The position numbers and the translations under genes are program-made. Source: CAXTSE01 sp964246985 (GTDB taxonomy: Bacteria; Actinomycetota; Actinomycetes; Actinomycetales; Microbacteriaceae). Taken from it: DNA of 64,000 nucleotides. The stretch spans positions 124,001-188,000 of the forward strand of contig CAXTSE010000005.1 in assembly GCA_964246985.1 (NCBI GenBank). Direction: 5' to 3'. The notes beneath the pieces are model-generated. The model was given only the letters and a program-made list of their open reading frames with translations, did not search any database and was not told the DNA's origin. Of this stretch, positions 8,889 through 16,746 are shown piece after piece; position 1 is the stretch's first letter, and each line of letters opens with the position of its first letter.

Positions 8889-9257
8889 ATGACCGACCTG
8901 ACCAAGCCCGAGATCGAGCCGACCCTGGGCGAGGCGCCCACCGAGCTCGTCATCACCGACCTCGTGATCGGGAACGGAGCCGAGGCGCAGACCTCGTCGA
9001 CCGTCGACGTGCACTACGTCGGTGTCGACTTCGAGACCGGCGAGCAGTTCGACGCCAGCTGGGACCGCGGTCAGTCGGCCAACTTCCCGCTGTCGCAGCT
9101 CGTGCGCGCGTGGCAGCTCGGCATCCCCGGCATGAAGGTCGGCGGCCGTCGTCAGCTCATCTGCCCGCCCGAGCTCGCCTACGGCCCGGCCGGCGGCGGC
9201 CATCGCCTCAGCGGCCGCACCCTCGTCTTCGTGATCGACCTCCTGGGCGTCAAGTAA
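8889..9257 (+). CDS. FKBP-type peptidyl-prolyl cis-trans isomerase
   Basis: A single-domain FKBP of about 122 residues. It has VDVHYVGVDFETGEQFDASW, typical of the first strands and active-site loop, then FPLSQLVRAWQLGIPGMKVGGRR and PPELAYGP near the C terminus. No signal peptide is seen, so it is probably cytoplasmic. An alternative TTG at 8877 would add four residues; the ATG at 8889 is preferred. It could help protein folding. A specific partner cannot be inferred. Confidence 0.93.
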   Translation: MTDLTKPEIEPTLGEAPTELVITDLVIGNGAEAQTSSTVDVHYVGVDFETGEQFDASWDRGQSANFPLSQLVRAWQLGIPGMKVGGRRQLICPPELAYGPAGGGHRLSGRTLVFVIDLLGVK

Positions 9258-9274
9258 CCCCGAGGTCGGCCCGG

Positions 9275-9280
9275 TACCCT
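9275..9280 (+). promoter_or_regulatory. Candidate -10 box for the his-trp transcription unit
   Basis: TACCCT ends six bases before the hisE GTG at 9287, in the 29-base gap after the FKBP gene. The spacing fits a leaderless transcript starting at the GTG. It would drive hisE-G-F-I and, by read-through, trpE. Confidence 0.55.
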
Positions 9281-9286
9281 CGTACC

Positions 9287-9550
9287 GTGAAGACCTTCGA
9301 CGAACTCTTCGCTGAGCTCAGCGAGAAAGCCGTCACGCGCCCCGAGGGCTCGGGCACCGTCGCGGAGCTCGATGCGGGCGTCCACGCGATCGGCAAGAAG
9401 ATCGTCGAGGAGGCCGCCGAGGTCTGGATGGCGGCCGAGTATCAGAGCGACGCCGAGACCGCGGAGGAGATCTCGCAGCTGCTCTATCACCTGCAGGTGC
9501 TGATGGTCGCGAAGGGTCTCACCCCCGCCGACGTCTACACGCACCTCTGA
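9287..9550 (+). CDS. hisE: Phosphoribosyl-ATP pyrophosphatase
   Basis: An 87-residue stand-alone HisE starting at GTG 9287. It hydrolyses PR-ATP to PR-AMP, the second step of histidine synthesis. The all-alpha MazG-like fold shows in KIVEEAAEVWMAAEY and AEEISQLLYHLQVL, whose acidic residues bind Mg2+. HisI is a separate gene downstream, so this organism has split hisE and hisI as usual for actinobacteria. hisG starts 14 bases downstream. Confidence 0.96.
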   Translation: MKTFDELFAELSEKAVTRPEGSGTVAELDAGVHAIGKKIVEEAAEVWMAAEYQSDAETAEEISQLLYHLQVLMVAKGLTPADVYTHL

Positions 9551-9564
9551 CCGGAAGACCCGCC

Positions 9565-10404
9565 ATGCTGCGAATCGCCGTGCCCAACAAGGGCACGCTC
9601 AGTGAGACCGCCGTGCAGATGCTGCAGGAGGCCGGCTACGCGACGCGTCGCGACCCCAAGGAGCTGATCGTCAGCGACCCGCGCAACGACGTCGAGTTCT
9701 TCTACCTGCGCCCCCGCGACATCGCCACCTACGTCGGCTCCGGCGCGCTCGACGTGGGGGTCACGGGCCGCGACCTCCTTCTCGACTCCCACTCGGCCGC
9801 CGTCGAGATCGACACCCTCGACTTCGGGGCGTCGACCTTCCGCTTCGCCGGTCCGATCGGCGCGTTCCAGAGCCTCGACGATCTGCAGGGGCTGCGGGTC
9901 GCCACCAGCTACGACACGCTCGTCGCCGACTTCCTGGAGCGGAACGGGGTGACGGCCACCGTCGTGCGACTCGACGGCGCGGTCGAGTCCGCCGTCCGCC
10001 TCGGGGTGGCGGATGCGGTGGCCGACGTCGTCGAGACCGGCTCCACGCTCAAGAAGCAGGGCCTCGAGATCTTCGGCCCCGTGATCCTCGAGTCCTCCGC
10101 CGTCCTGATCGCGTCACGACCGGCGCTGGACGGGATCGAGACGCTGCGGCGGCGCATCCAGGGCGTGATGGTGGCGCACCAGTACGTGCTGATGGACTAC
10201 GACCTGCCGGCCGGTCTCGTCGACGCCGCATCCGCCGTCACGCCGGGCCTCGAGTCGCCGACCGTCTCGCCGCTTCGCGACAGCGACTGGGTCGCGGTGC
10301 GCGTCATGGTGCCGCGCAGCGAGACCAACCAGGTCATGGATGCGCTCTACGAGCTCGGCGCCCGCGCGATCCTCGTCACGACGATCCACGCCGCGCGGAT
10401 CTAG
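9565..10404 (+). CDS. hisG: ATP phosphoribosyltransferase, long form
   Basis: A 279-residue HisG, the committed and feedback-regulated step of histidine synthesis (ATP + PRPP). It starts LRIAVPNKGTLSE and has the conserved DVVETGSTLKKQGL PRPP-binding loop around residues 154-167. The C-terminal region of about 70 residues after position 205 matches the ACT-like regulatory domain of long HisG, so HisZ is not required. GGAAGACC lies just before the ATG. It is co-directional with hisE and hisF. Confidence 0.96.
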   Translation: MLRIAVPNKGTLSETAVQMLQEAGYATRRDPKELIVSDPRNDVEFFYLRPRDIATYVGSGALDVGVTGRDLLLDSHSAAVEIDTLDFGASTFRFAGPIGAFQSLDDLQGLRVATSYDTLVADFLERNGVTATVVRLDGAVESAVRLGVADAVADVVETGSTLKKQGLEIFGPVILESSAVLIASRPALDGIETLRRRIQGVMVAHQYVLMDYDLPAGLVDAASAVTPGLESPTVSPLRDSDWVAVRVMVPRSETNQVMDALYELGARAILVTTIHAARI

Positions 10405-10413
10405 GTCACTCAG

Positions 10414-11175
10414 GTGTCTCTCGCGACGCGCGTCATCCCGTGCCTCGATGTGGCCGCCGGCCGGGTCGTCAAGGGCGTCAACTTCCTCGACCTGCGCGAT
10501 GCGGGCGACCCGGTCGAGCTGGCGCGTCGGTACTACGAGCAGGGTGCCGACGAGGTCACGTTCCTCGACGTCACCGCAACCGTGGAGGACCGCGCCACCA
10601 TGTACGAGACCGTCACCCAGACGGCCGAGCAGGTCTTCATCCCGTTGACCGTCGGCGGCGGCGTGCGGAGCGCCGACGACGTCGCACGGCTGCTCGCGAG
10701 CGGCGCCGACAAGGTGGGCGTGAACAGCGCGGCGATCGCCCGCCCCGACCTCATCGGCGAGATCGCCGACCGCTTCGGAGCGCAGGTGCTCGTGCTCAGC
10801 CTGGACGTGAAGCGCAGCGACCGCGTGCCCGGCGGATTCGTCGTCACCACCCACGGCGGCCGCACCGAGACCGACGTCGACGCGCTGGTCTGGGTCCGCG
10901 AGGCCGTCGAGCGCGGCGCCGGGGAGCTGCTCGTCAACTCGATCGACGCCGACGGCACCAAGCAGGGCTTCGACCTCGAGCTGGTGCGGGCCGTCCGAGG
11001 CCTGAGCACCGTGCCGGTCATCGCGTCGGGCGGCGCGGGTGCGCTAGAGCACTTCGCCCCCGCGGTCGCAGCCGGCGCCGACGCGGTGCTCGCGGCCTCC
11101 GTGTTCCACAATGGAGAGCTGACGGTCGGCGATGTGAAGGGCGCTCTGCGCGCCGAGGGAGTGGTGGTGAGATGA
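10414..11175 (+). CDS. hisF: Imidazole glycerol phosphate synthase cyclase subunit
   Basis: A 253-residue TIM barrel from GTG 10414. Catalytic aspartates lie in IPCLDVAAGRVVKG (Asp near residue 11) and LSLDVKRSD (Asp near residue 130). Phosphate loops are GGGVRSADD and ASGGAGA. HisF pairs with HisH, which is not in this window, to form imidazole glycerol phosphate and AICAR. Its stop overlaps hisI as ATGA. Confidence 0.96.
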   Translation: MSLATRVIPCLDVAAGRVVKGVNFLDLRDAGDPVELARRYYEQGADEVTFLDVTATVEDRATMYETVTQTAEQVFIPLTVGGGVRSADDVARLLASGADKVGVNSAAIARPDLIGEIADRFGAQVLVLSLDVKRSDRVPGGFVVTTHGGRTETDVDALVWVREAVERGAGELLVNSIDADGTKQGFDLELVRAVRGLSTVPVIASGGAGALEHFAPAVAAGADAVLAASVFHNGELTVGDVKGALRAEGVVVR

Positions 11176-11540
11176 CCGAGCTCACGACGGACACCGTGGA
11201 GGACGTCGTCGCGCGCGCGGCCTTCAAGGACGACGGACTGATGCCCGCGATCATCCAGCAGCACGACACCCGCGAGGTGCTGATGCTCGGGTACATGGAT
11301 GCCGAGGCGCTCCGCCGCACGCTGACCGAGGGCCGCGTGACGTTCTGGTCGCGCAGTCGACAGGAGTACTGGAGGAAGGGCGACACGTCGGGCAACCGCC
11401 AGTACGTGAAGGGCGCCGCCCTGGACTGCGACGGCGACACCCTGCTGGTGCAGGTCGACCAGCACGGCCCCGCCTGCCACACCGGCGCGCACGCCTGCTT
11501 CGACGTCGACCCGCTCGAGCCGCACGTGGGGGAGTCATGA
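11172..11540 (+). CDS. hisI: Phosphoribosyl-AMP cyclohydrolase
   Basis: The 122-residue HisI opens the adenine ring of PR-AMP. It has MLGYMDAEAL, FWSRSRQEYWRKGDTSGN and two metal-binding clusters, DCDGDT and HGPACHTGAHACF (zinc cysteines). Start ATG 11172 overlaps the hisF stop, and its own stop overlaps the ATG of trpE (11537). Histidine and tryptophan genes are therefore translationally linked here. Confidence 0.96.
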   Translation: MTELTTDTVEDVVARAAFKDDGLMPAIIQQHDTREVLMLGYMDAEALRRTLTEGRVTFWSRSRQEYWRKGDTSGNRQYVKGAALDCDGDTLLVQVDQHGPACHTGAHACFDVDPLEPHVGES

Positions 11541-13057
11541 CCACCACGACGCGCGCCGACTTCGATGCGGCGCTCATGGCCGGCCACCGCGTCGTCCCCG
11601 TCCTCCGCGAGCTCTTCGCCGACGGCGAGACGCCGATCGGCGTCTACCGCAAGCTCGCCCTCGGCAAGCCCGGCACCTTCCTGCTCGAGTCGGCGGAGCA
11701 GGGCGGCATCTGGTCGCGCTGGTCGTTCATCGGCGTCGGCTCCCTCGGCGTCCTGACGCAGACTGCGGCGGAGGCGACCTGGCTCGACTACGGGCTGTCG
11801 GCCGCGCGCGCCCTGGGTACCGACGCACCCGCCGCCCCGCTCGCGGCCCTCGCGCATCTCTACGAGCGCTGGAGCACCCCGCAGCAGGACGGCCACCCGC
11901 CGCTCACCGGCGGGCTCGTCGGCTTCATCGGCTGGGAGGCCGTGCGCCAGCTCGAGCACCTGCCGCACGTGCCGCCCGCCGACTTCGACGTGCCCGGCCA
12001 GGCCCTCAGCTTCGTCTCCGAGCTCGTCGTGCTCGACCACCGGAACGGCACCGCGACCCTCATCGCCAGCGCCCTCAACGACGGCGAGCAGACGGCGGAC
12101 GAGCTCTGGGGCATCGCACAGGAGCAGCTCGATGCCCTGCAGACCGGCCTCGCGCAGCCGTCGGAGGCCTGGCTCGCCGACGTCGATCTCGCGACGGCCG
12201 CGCAGCCCATCCCGCGCGTCGATCCCGCCGACTACCGCGCGGCGGTCGAGCGGTCGAAGACGTACATCCGCGACGGCGACGTCTTCCAGGTCGTCATCTC
12301 CCAGCGCTTCGACCACGAGATCGACGCCGAGCCCATCGACGTCTATCGCGTGCTGCGGGCGCTCAATCCCAGCCCGTACATGTACCTGCTCACCCTCGAC
12401 AGCCCGTCGGGAGAGCCCTACTCGATCGTGGGCTCCAGCCCGGAGGCGCTGGTCAAGGTGCAGGACCGCCGGGTCTTCACGCATCCGATCGCCGGCTCCC
12501 GCCCGCGTGGCGAGACGCCCGAGCGCGACATCGAGCTGGCCGACGAGCTCCTCGCCGACCCCAAGGAGCAGGCCGAGCACCTGATGCTCGTCGACCTCGC
12601 GCGCAACGACCTCTCGAAGGTCTGCGTGGCGGGCAGCGTCGAGGTGACCGAGTTCATGCAGGTGGAGCGGTTCAGCCACATCATGCATCTGGTCTCGAGC
12701 GTCGAGGGCGACCTGCGACCGGATGCGACCCCCATCGACGCTTTCATCGCCACGTTCCCGGCGGGCACGCTCTCGGGCGCCCCGAAACCCCGAGCGCTCG
12801 AGATCATCGACGAGCTCGAGGTCGCCCAGCGCGGCGTCTACGGCGGCGTGGTCGGGTACTTCGGCCTCGCGGGCGACGCCGACCTCGCCATCGCGATCCG
12901 CACCGCGACGATCGCCGGCGGCATGGCGCGCGTGCAGGCGGGTGCCGGGCTGGTCGCCGACTCCGACCCGGAGTCCGAGCACATCGAGGCGCAGAACAAG
13001 GCGGCGGCCCCGCTCCGCGCTGTGGCGATCGCCAACGCGATGCGCCGCCTCTCCTGA
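11537..13057 (+). CDS. trpE: Anthranilate synthase component I
   Basis: A 506-residue TrpE that converts chorismate to anthranilate with a TrpG amidotransferase (not in the window). The tryptophan-binding N-terminal elements TFLLESAEQ and NPSPYMYLL are present, so feedback inhibition is likely. The chorismate domain shows PIAGSRPRGETPERD, LMLVDLARNDL and FPAGTLSGAPKPRALEII. It overlaps hisI by four bases. No leader peptide or attenuator can precede it because there is no untranslated space. Confidence 0.96.
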   Translation: MTTTTRADFDAALMAGHRVVPVLRELFADGETPIGVYRKLALGKPGTFLLESAEQGGIWSRWSFIGVGSLGVLTQTAAEATWLDYGLSAARALGTDAPAAPLAALAHLYERWSTPQQDGHPPLTGGLVGFIGWEAVRQLEHLPHVPPADFDVPGQALSFVSELVVLDHRNGTATLIASALNDGEQTADELWGIAQEQLDALQTGLAQPSEAWLADVDLATAAQPIPRVDPADYRAAVERSKTYIRDGDVFQVVISQRFDHEIDAEPIDVYRVLRALNPSPYMYLLTLDSPSGEPYSIVGSSPEALVKVQDRRVFTHPIAGSRPRGETPERDIELADELLADPKEQAEHLMLVDLARNDLSKVCVAGSVEVTEFMQVERFSHIMHLVSSVEGDLRPDATPIDAFIATFPAGTLSGAPKPRALEIIDELEVAQRGVYGGVVGYFGLAGDADLAIAIRTATIAGGMARVQAGAGLVADSDPESEHIEAQNKAAAPLRAVAIANAMRRLS

Positions 13058-13058
13058 T

Positions 13059-13640
13059 ATGACCCCGTCCCGTCTGCGCACCGTGGCCCTGCTCGGTTTC
13101 ATCGTCCTGGCCGTCCTCCTCGGACTGGCCTGGTCGCAGCCCTGGTTCACCCTGCAGGTGGCGGATGCCCCCCTCGAGGTGCCGGGCTCCGTCGCCGGGG
13201 GAGCCGTGCTGCCGCTCGCCCTCACGACCGGAGCACTCGTCGCCGCTCTCGCCATCGCCGGGCCGGGGTTCCGCGTCGTGCTCGGCGCACTGGGTGCGCT
13301 GCTCGGCGTCACGATCGCCGCCGTCAGCATCTTCGCCCTGGCCGATCCGGCCGGCGCCTCCGCCCAGGCCATCACCGACGCGACGGGGATCAGCGGGCGG
13401 GGTCCCGTCCACGACCTGGTCACGGCGTCGACCCCCACCGCCTGGCCGGTGGCGGCCCTCGTCCTCGGCGTGCTGGTGATCGCGGCGGGCGTCTTCGTGG
13501 TCGCGACAGGGCGACGGTGGCCGCGCTCCGGCGACCGCTACGACCGCACCCGGACGGCCGGAGCGGATGCCGACGCGCCCGACGCCGTGACCGACTGGGA
13601 CGCTCTGAGCGACGGCGACGACCCGACCGCAGCGCGGTGA
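13059..13640 (+). CDS. Trp biosynthesis-associated membrane protein (TIGR02234-like)
   Basis: The 193-residue protein starts one base after trpE. It has about four hydrophobic segments (near residues 8-24, 50-67, 70-92 and 127-149) and a polar, acidic C-terminal tail of some 40 residues. Proteins like this recur between trpE and trpC in actinobacteria and are annotated as Trp-operon associated, but no activity is established as far as I know. The pairs SQPWF and WPVAALV resemble family members. It probably sits in the plasma membrane; a role in export, import or enzyme tethering would be guesswork. Confidence 0.8.
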   Translation: MTPSRLRTVALLGFIVLAVLLGLAWSQPWFTLQVADAPLEVPGSVAGGAVLPLALTTGALVAALAIAGPGFRVVLGALGALLGVTIAAVSIFALADPAGASAQAITDATGISGRGPVHDLVTASTPTAWPVAALVLGVLVIAAGVFVVATGRRWPRSGDRYDRTRTAGADADAPDAVTDWDALSDGDDPTAAR

Positions 13641-13668
13641 CGCGGGTCGGGGCCGCGCCCAGGTCGGA

Positions 13669-13674
13669 TAGACT
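13669..13674 (+). promoter_or_regulatory. Candidate internal promoter for the trpC-B-A half
   Basis: TAGACT lies in the 61-base gap after the Trp-associated membrane protein gene. Transcription would start near 13681, with AAGGAG at 13690-13695 before the GTG at 13702. It could let trpC-B-A be expressed apart from his-trpE. Confidence 0.5.
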
Positions 13675-13701
13675 CGAATCCCACCCAACAAGGAGTCAGC
13701 A

Positions 13702-13932
13702 GTGAGTGACGAGGACGAGCCCGGAGAGGGCAACTCGCCCGCAGCATGGGTCGCGGTGATCATCATGCTCGTGGCGGTCGCCGGGGGCACCATCGCGTTC
13801 TGGTTCGACATCCCCTGGCTCGTGTGGGCCTTCGCGGGCCTGCTGGTCGTGGGCGCCATCACCGGCGCCGTCCTCAAGAAGCTCGGCTACGGGGTCGACG
13901 GACCGCGCACCGTGCCCAAGACCAACGCCTAG
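13702..13932 (+). CDS. Small two-TM protein of the HGxxPAAW type in the trp cluster
   Basis: A 76-residue protein from GTG 13702 with AAGGAG upstream. The N-terminal acidic stretch leads to GNSPAAWVAV, resembling the short HGxxPAAW motif of small actinobacterial membrane proteins. Two hydrophobic segments follow (about residues 14-32 and 38-58), then a positively charged tail ending GPRTVPKTNA. It ends one base before trpC. Position between trpE and trpC is conserved in many actinobacteria, but I know of no assigned function. Confidence 0.75.
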   Translation: MSDEDEPGEGNSPAAWVAVIIMLVAVAGGTIAFWFDIPWLVWAFAGLLVVGAITGAVLKKLGYGVDGPRTVPKTNA

Positions 13933-13933
13933 A

Positions 13934-14728
13934 GTGCTCACCGATCTGGTGGCCGGCGCCCTCGCCGATGCCGCCGAGCGCCGCGCCGCTCGCCCGCTGG
14001 CTGCCGTCGAGGCAGCCGCTGCCGCACGCCCGCCCGCCCTCGATGTCCTCAAGGCCCTCGCACCGTCCGACCGCGTGAAGATCATCGCCGAGGTGAAACG
14101 CGCCAGCCCGTCCCGCGGGCCCCTGGCCGAGATCGGCGATCCCGCAGCTCTCGCCGTGTCGTACCAGACCGGCGGAGCCTCGGCCATCAGCGTCCTGACC
14201 GAGCAGCGCCGGTTCGGCGGCTCGCTCGACGACCTCGAGCAGGTGCGCGCGGCCGTCGACATCCCGGTGCTGCGCAAGGACTTCATCGCCGAGCCCTACC
14301 AGGTGCTCGAGGCCCGCGCCGCGGGCGCCGACCTCGTGCTGCTCATCGTGGCCGCGCTCGACCAGCCCCGTCTGGCCGAGCTGCACGCGCTGATCGGCGA
14401 GCTGGGTATGACCGCGCTCATCGAGACCCACTCGGCCGAGGAGGTCGACCGGGCCCTCGAGGTCGGCGCGCCCATCATCGGCGTGAACGCCCGCGACCTC
14501 AGCACCTTCGAGCTCGACCGCGATCTGTTCGGGTCGCTGGCCGACCGCATCCCCTCCGGCGTCGTCCGCATCGCCGAGTCGGCCGTGCTGGAACCCGCCG
14601 ACGTGACCCACTACCGCTCGGCCGGCGCCGATGTGGTGCTCGTAGGCGAGGCCCTCGTCACCGGCGACGACCCCGTCGCCACCCTCGAGTCCTTCCTGGC
14701 CGCCGGCGCAACGACAGGAGCATCGTGA
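13934..14728 (+). CDS. trpC: Indole-3-glycerol phosphate synthase
   Basis: A 264-residue TIM barrel that makes indole-3-glycerol phosphate from CdRP. Conserved elements are IIAEVKRASPSRG (catalytic Lys), ISVLTEQRRFGGSLDDL, VLRKDFIAEPYQV (second Lys) and IGVNARDLSTFE. GTG 13934 lies one base after the preceding stop. The stop overlaps trpB as GTGA. The gene is monofunctional; no TrpF domain is fused to it. Confidence 0.96.
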   Translation: MLTDLVAGALADAAERRAARPLAAVEAAAAARPPALDVLKALAPSDRVKIIAEVKRASPSRGPLAEIGDPAALAVSYQTGGASAISVLTEQRRFGGSLDDLEQVRAAVDIPVLRKDFIAEPYQVLEARAAGADLVLLIVAALDQPRLAELHALIGELGMTALIETHSAEEVDRALEVGAPIIGVNARDLSTFELDRDLFGSLADRIPSGVVRIAESAVLEPADVTHYRSAGADVVLVGEALVTGDDPVATLESFLAAGATTGAS

Positions 14729-15960
14729 CCGACCTGCAGACCCCCACCACAGCCCTCCGCAACCAGCCCGGCCCGTTCTTCGGGGAGTTCGGCGCGCGGT
14801 TCATGCCCGAGTCGCTGATCAAGGCGATCGACGAGCTCGCCGCCGCGTACGAGTCGGCCAAGGTCGACCCCGAGTTCCAGGCCGAGCTGGCCGAGCTGCA
14901 CCGCACCTACACGGGGCGCCCGTCGATCATCACCGAGGTACCACGGTTCGCCGCCCACGCGGGCGACGCCCGCATCCTGCTGAAGCGCGAGGACCTGAAC
15001 CACACCGGCTCGCACAAGATCAACAACGTGCTTGGCCAGGCGCTCCTCACGAGGCGCATCGGCAAGAAGCGCGTCATCGCCGAGACCGGCGCGGGGCAGC
15101 ACGGAGTCGCCACCGCGACCGCCGCGGCCCTGTTCGGGCTCGAGTGCACGATCTTCATGGGCGAGGTCGACACGCAGCGCCAGGCGCTCAACGTGGCCCG
15201 CATGCGCCTGCTCGGCGCCGAGGTCGTCTCGGTCACGACGGGCTCGCGCACGTTGAAGGACGCGATCAACGAGGCCTACCGCGAGTGGGTCACGAGCGTG
15301 GACACCACCAACTACATCTTCGGGACCGCGGCCGGCCCGCATCCCTTCCCCGCGATGGTGCGCGACTTCCAGAAAATCATCGGCGAGGAGGCGCGGGCTC
15401 AGGTGCTCGAGCTCACCGGCCGCCTCCCGGATGCGGTGACCGCCTGCGTCGGCGGCGGATCGAACGCGATCGGCATCTTCCACGCCTTCCTCGACGACCC
15501 CGAGGTCGCCCTCTACGGCTACGAAGCCGCGGGCGACGGCGTCGACACCGATCGCCACGCGGCGTCGATCGAGCGCGGCCGACCGGGCATCCTGCACGGA
15601 GCGCGCAGCTACCTGCTGCAGGACGAGGACGGGCAGACCGTCGAGTCGCACTCGATCTCGGCCGGGCTCGACTACCCCGGCGTCGGGCCGGAGCACGCCT
15701 TCCTGGCCGACATCGGCCGCGCGACCTACCTGCCGGCGACCGACACCGAGGCGATGGAGGCCCTGCGTCTGCTCAGCCGCACCGAGGGGATCATCCCGGC
15801 CATCGAATCCGCCCACGCCCTCGCCGGCACCCTGCGCCTCGGGCGCGAGCTCGGCCCGGACGCGATCATCCTGGTGAACCTCAGCGGACGTGGCGACAAG
15901 GACGTGGCGACCGCCGGATCCTGGTTCGGCCTGTTCGACGAGGGCGCGGTCCAGTCGTGA
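14725..15960 (+). CDS. trpB: Tryptophan synthase beta subunit
   Basis: A 411-residue PLP enzyme that condenses indole with serine. It shows LKREDLNHTGSHKINN with the PLP-binding lysine, AETGAGQHGVA, and GGGSNAIG for the cofactor phosphate. The N-terminal FGEFGARFMPESL is the usual TrpB1 start. It overlaps both trpC and trpA by four bases, so synthesis of the alpha2-beta2 complex is likely coupled. Confidence 0.97.
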   Translation: MTDLQTPTTALRNQPGPFFGEFGARFMPESLIKAIDELAAAYESAKVDPEFQAELAELHRTYTGRPSIITEVPRFAAHAGDARILLKREDLNHTGSHKINNVLGQALLTRRIGKKRVIAETGAGQHGVATATAAALFGLECTIFMGEVDTQRQALNVARMRLLGAEVVSVTTGSRTLKDAINEAYREWVTSVDTTNYIFGTAAGPHPFPAMVRDFQKIIGEEARAQVLELTGRLPDAVTACVGGGSNAIGIFHAFLDDPEVALYGYEAAGDGVDTDRHAASIERGRPGILHGARSYLLQDEDGQTVESHSISAGLDYPGVGPEHAFLADIGRATYLPATDTEAMEALRLLSRTEGIIPAIESAHALAGTLRLGRELGPDAIILVNLSGRGDKDVATAGSWFGLFDEGAVQS

Positions 15961-16736
15961 GCGGGTCGGTCGCCGGCGGCGTCGGGCCGGCCATCGACAG
16001 CTCGGACGGCGTGCTGGTCGGCTACCTCCCGATCGGGTTCCCCGATCTCGCGACCAGCATCGACGCGGCCGTGGCCCTGGTCGACAACGGCGTCGACGTC
16101 CTCGAGCTCGGCCTGCCGTACTCCGACCCGGTCATGGACGGCCTGACGATCCAGAAGGCGACGCAGGCCGCGCTGAGCGGCGGGTTCCGCACCCACGACG
16201 TCTTCGCCGCCGTCGAGGCGGTGCGTGCGCGGGTCGACGCTCCTGTCCTGGTGATGACCTACTGGAACCCCGTGGTGCAGTACGGCGTCGACCGTTTCGC
16301 GGATGCGCTGCGCGACGCCGGGGGAGCGGGTCTCATCACGCCCGACATCACACCGGACTCCGCAGCCGAGTGGATCGCGACGAGCGACCGCACCGGGCTC
16401 GACCGGGTGTTCCTCGCCGCCCCGAGCTCCACCGACGACCGACTCGCCGCCACCGTCGCCGCCAGCCGCGGCTTCGTCTATGCCGTGTCGACCATGGGCG
16501 TCACCGGAGCCCGCGCCGAGGTCGACATCGCCGCGCGCACCCTCGTGACCCGACTGCGCGACGCGGGCGTCGAGCGCACCTGCGTCGGCGTCGGCATCTC
16601 GACCGCCGATCAGGTGACCGAGGTGCTCGGCTACGCGGACGGCGCCATCGTGGGCGCGGCACTCGTGGGTGCCCTCGCCGAGGACGGCGTCGACGGCGTC
16701 GCGCGGCTGGCCGCCACCCTGGCCCAGGGAAAGTAG
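15957..16736 (+). CDS. trpA: Tryptophan synthase alpha subunit
   Basis: From GTG 15957 the product is 259 residues. It cleaves indole-3-glycerol phosphate to indole. Seen are GYLPIGFPD, LELGLPYSDPVMDG (catalytic Glu and Asp), MTYWNPVVQYG and VGVGISTADQ (phosphate loop). It overlaps trpB by four bases. trpD, trpF and trpG are not in the window. Confidence 0.96.
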   Translation: MSGSVAGGVGPAIDSSDGVLVGYLPIGFPDLATSIDAAVALVDNGVDVLELGLPYSDPVMDGLTIQKATQAALSGGFRTHDVFAAVEAVRARVDAPVLVMTYWNPVVQYGVDRFADALRDAGGAGLITPDITPDSAAEWIATSDRTGLDRVFLAAPSSTDDRLAATVAASRGFVYAVSTMGVTGARAEVDIAARTLVTRLRDAGVERTCVGVGISTADQVTEVLGYADGAIVGAALVGALAEDGVDGVARLAATLAQGK

Positions 16737-16739
16737 ACT
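16734..16739 (+). promoter_or_regulatory. Candidate -10 box for leaderless lgt mRNA
   Basis: TAGACT includes the trpA stop codon (TAG 16734-16736) and ends seven bases before the lgt GTG at 16747. It fits the leaderless pattern of this window. Confidence 0.5.
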
Positions 16740-16746
16740 GCACGAC

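Noticed and set aside
11172..11536. Trp attenuator or leader peptide before trpE
   Set aside because: trpE overlaps hisI; there is no untranslated leader and no Trp-codon cluster.
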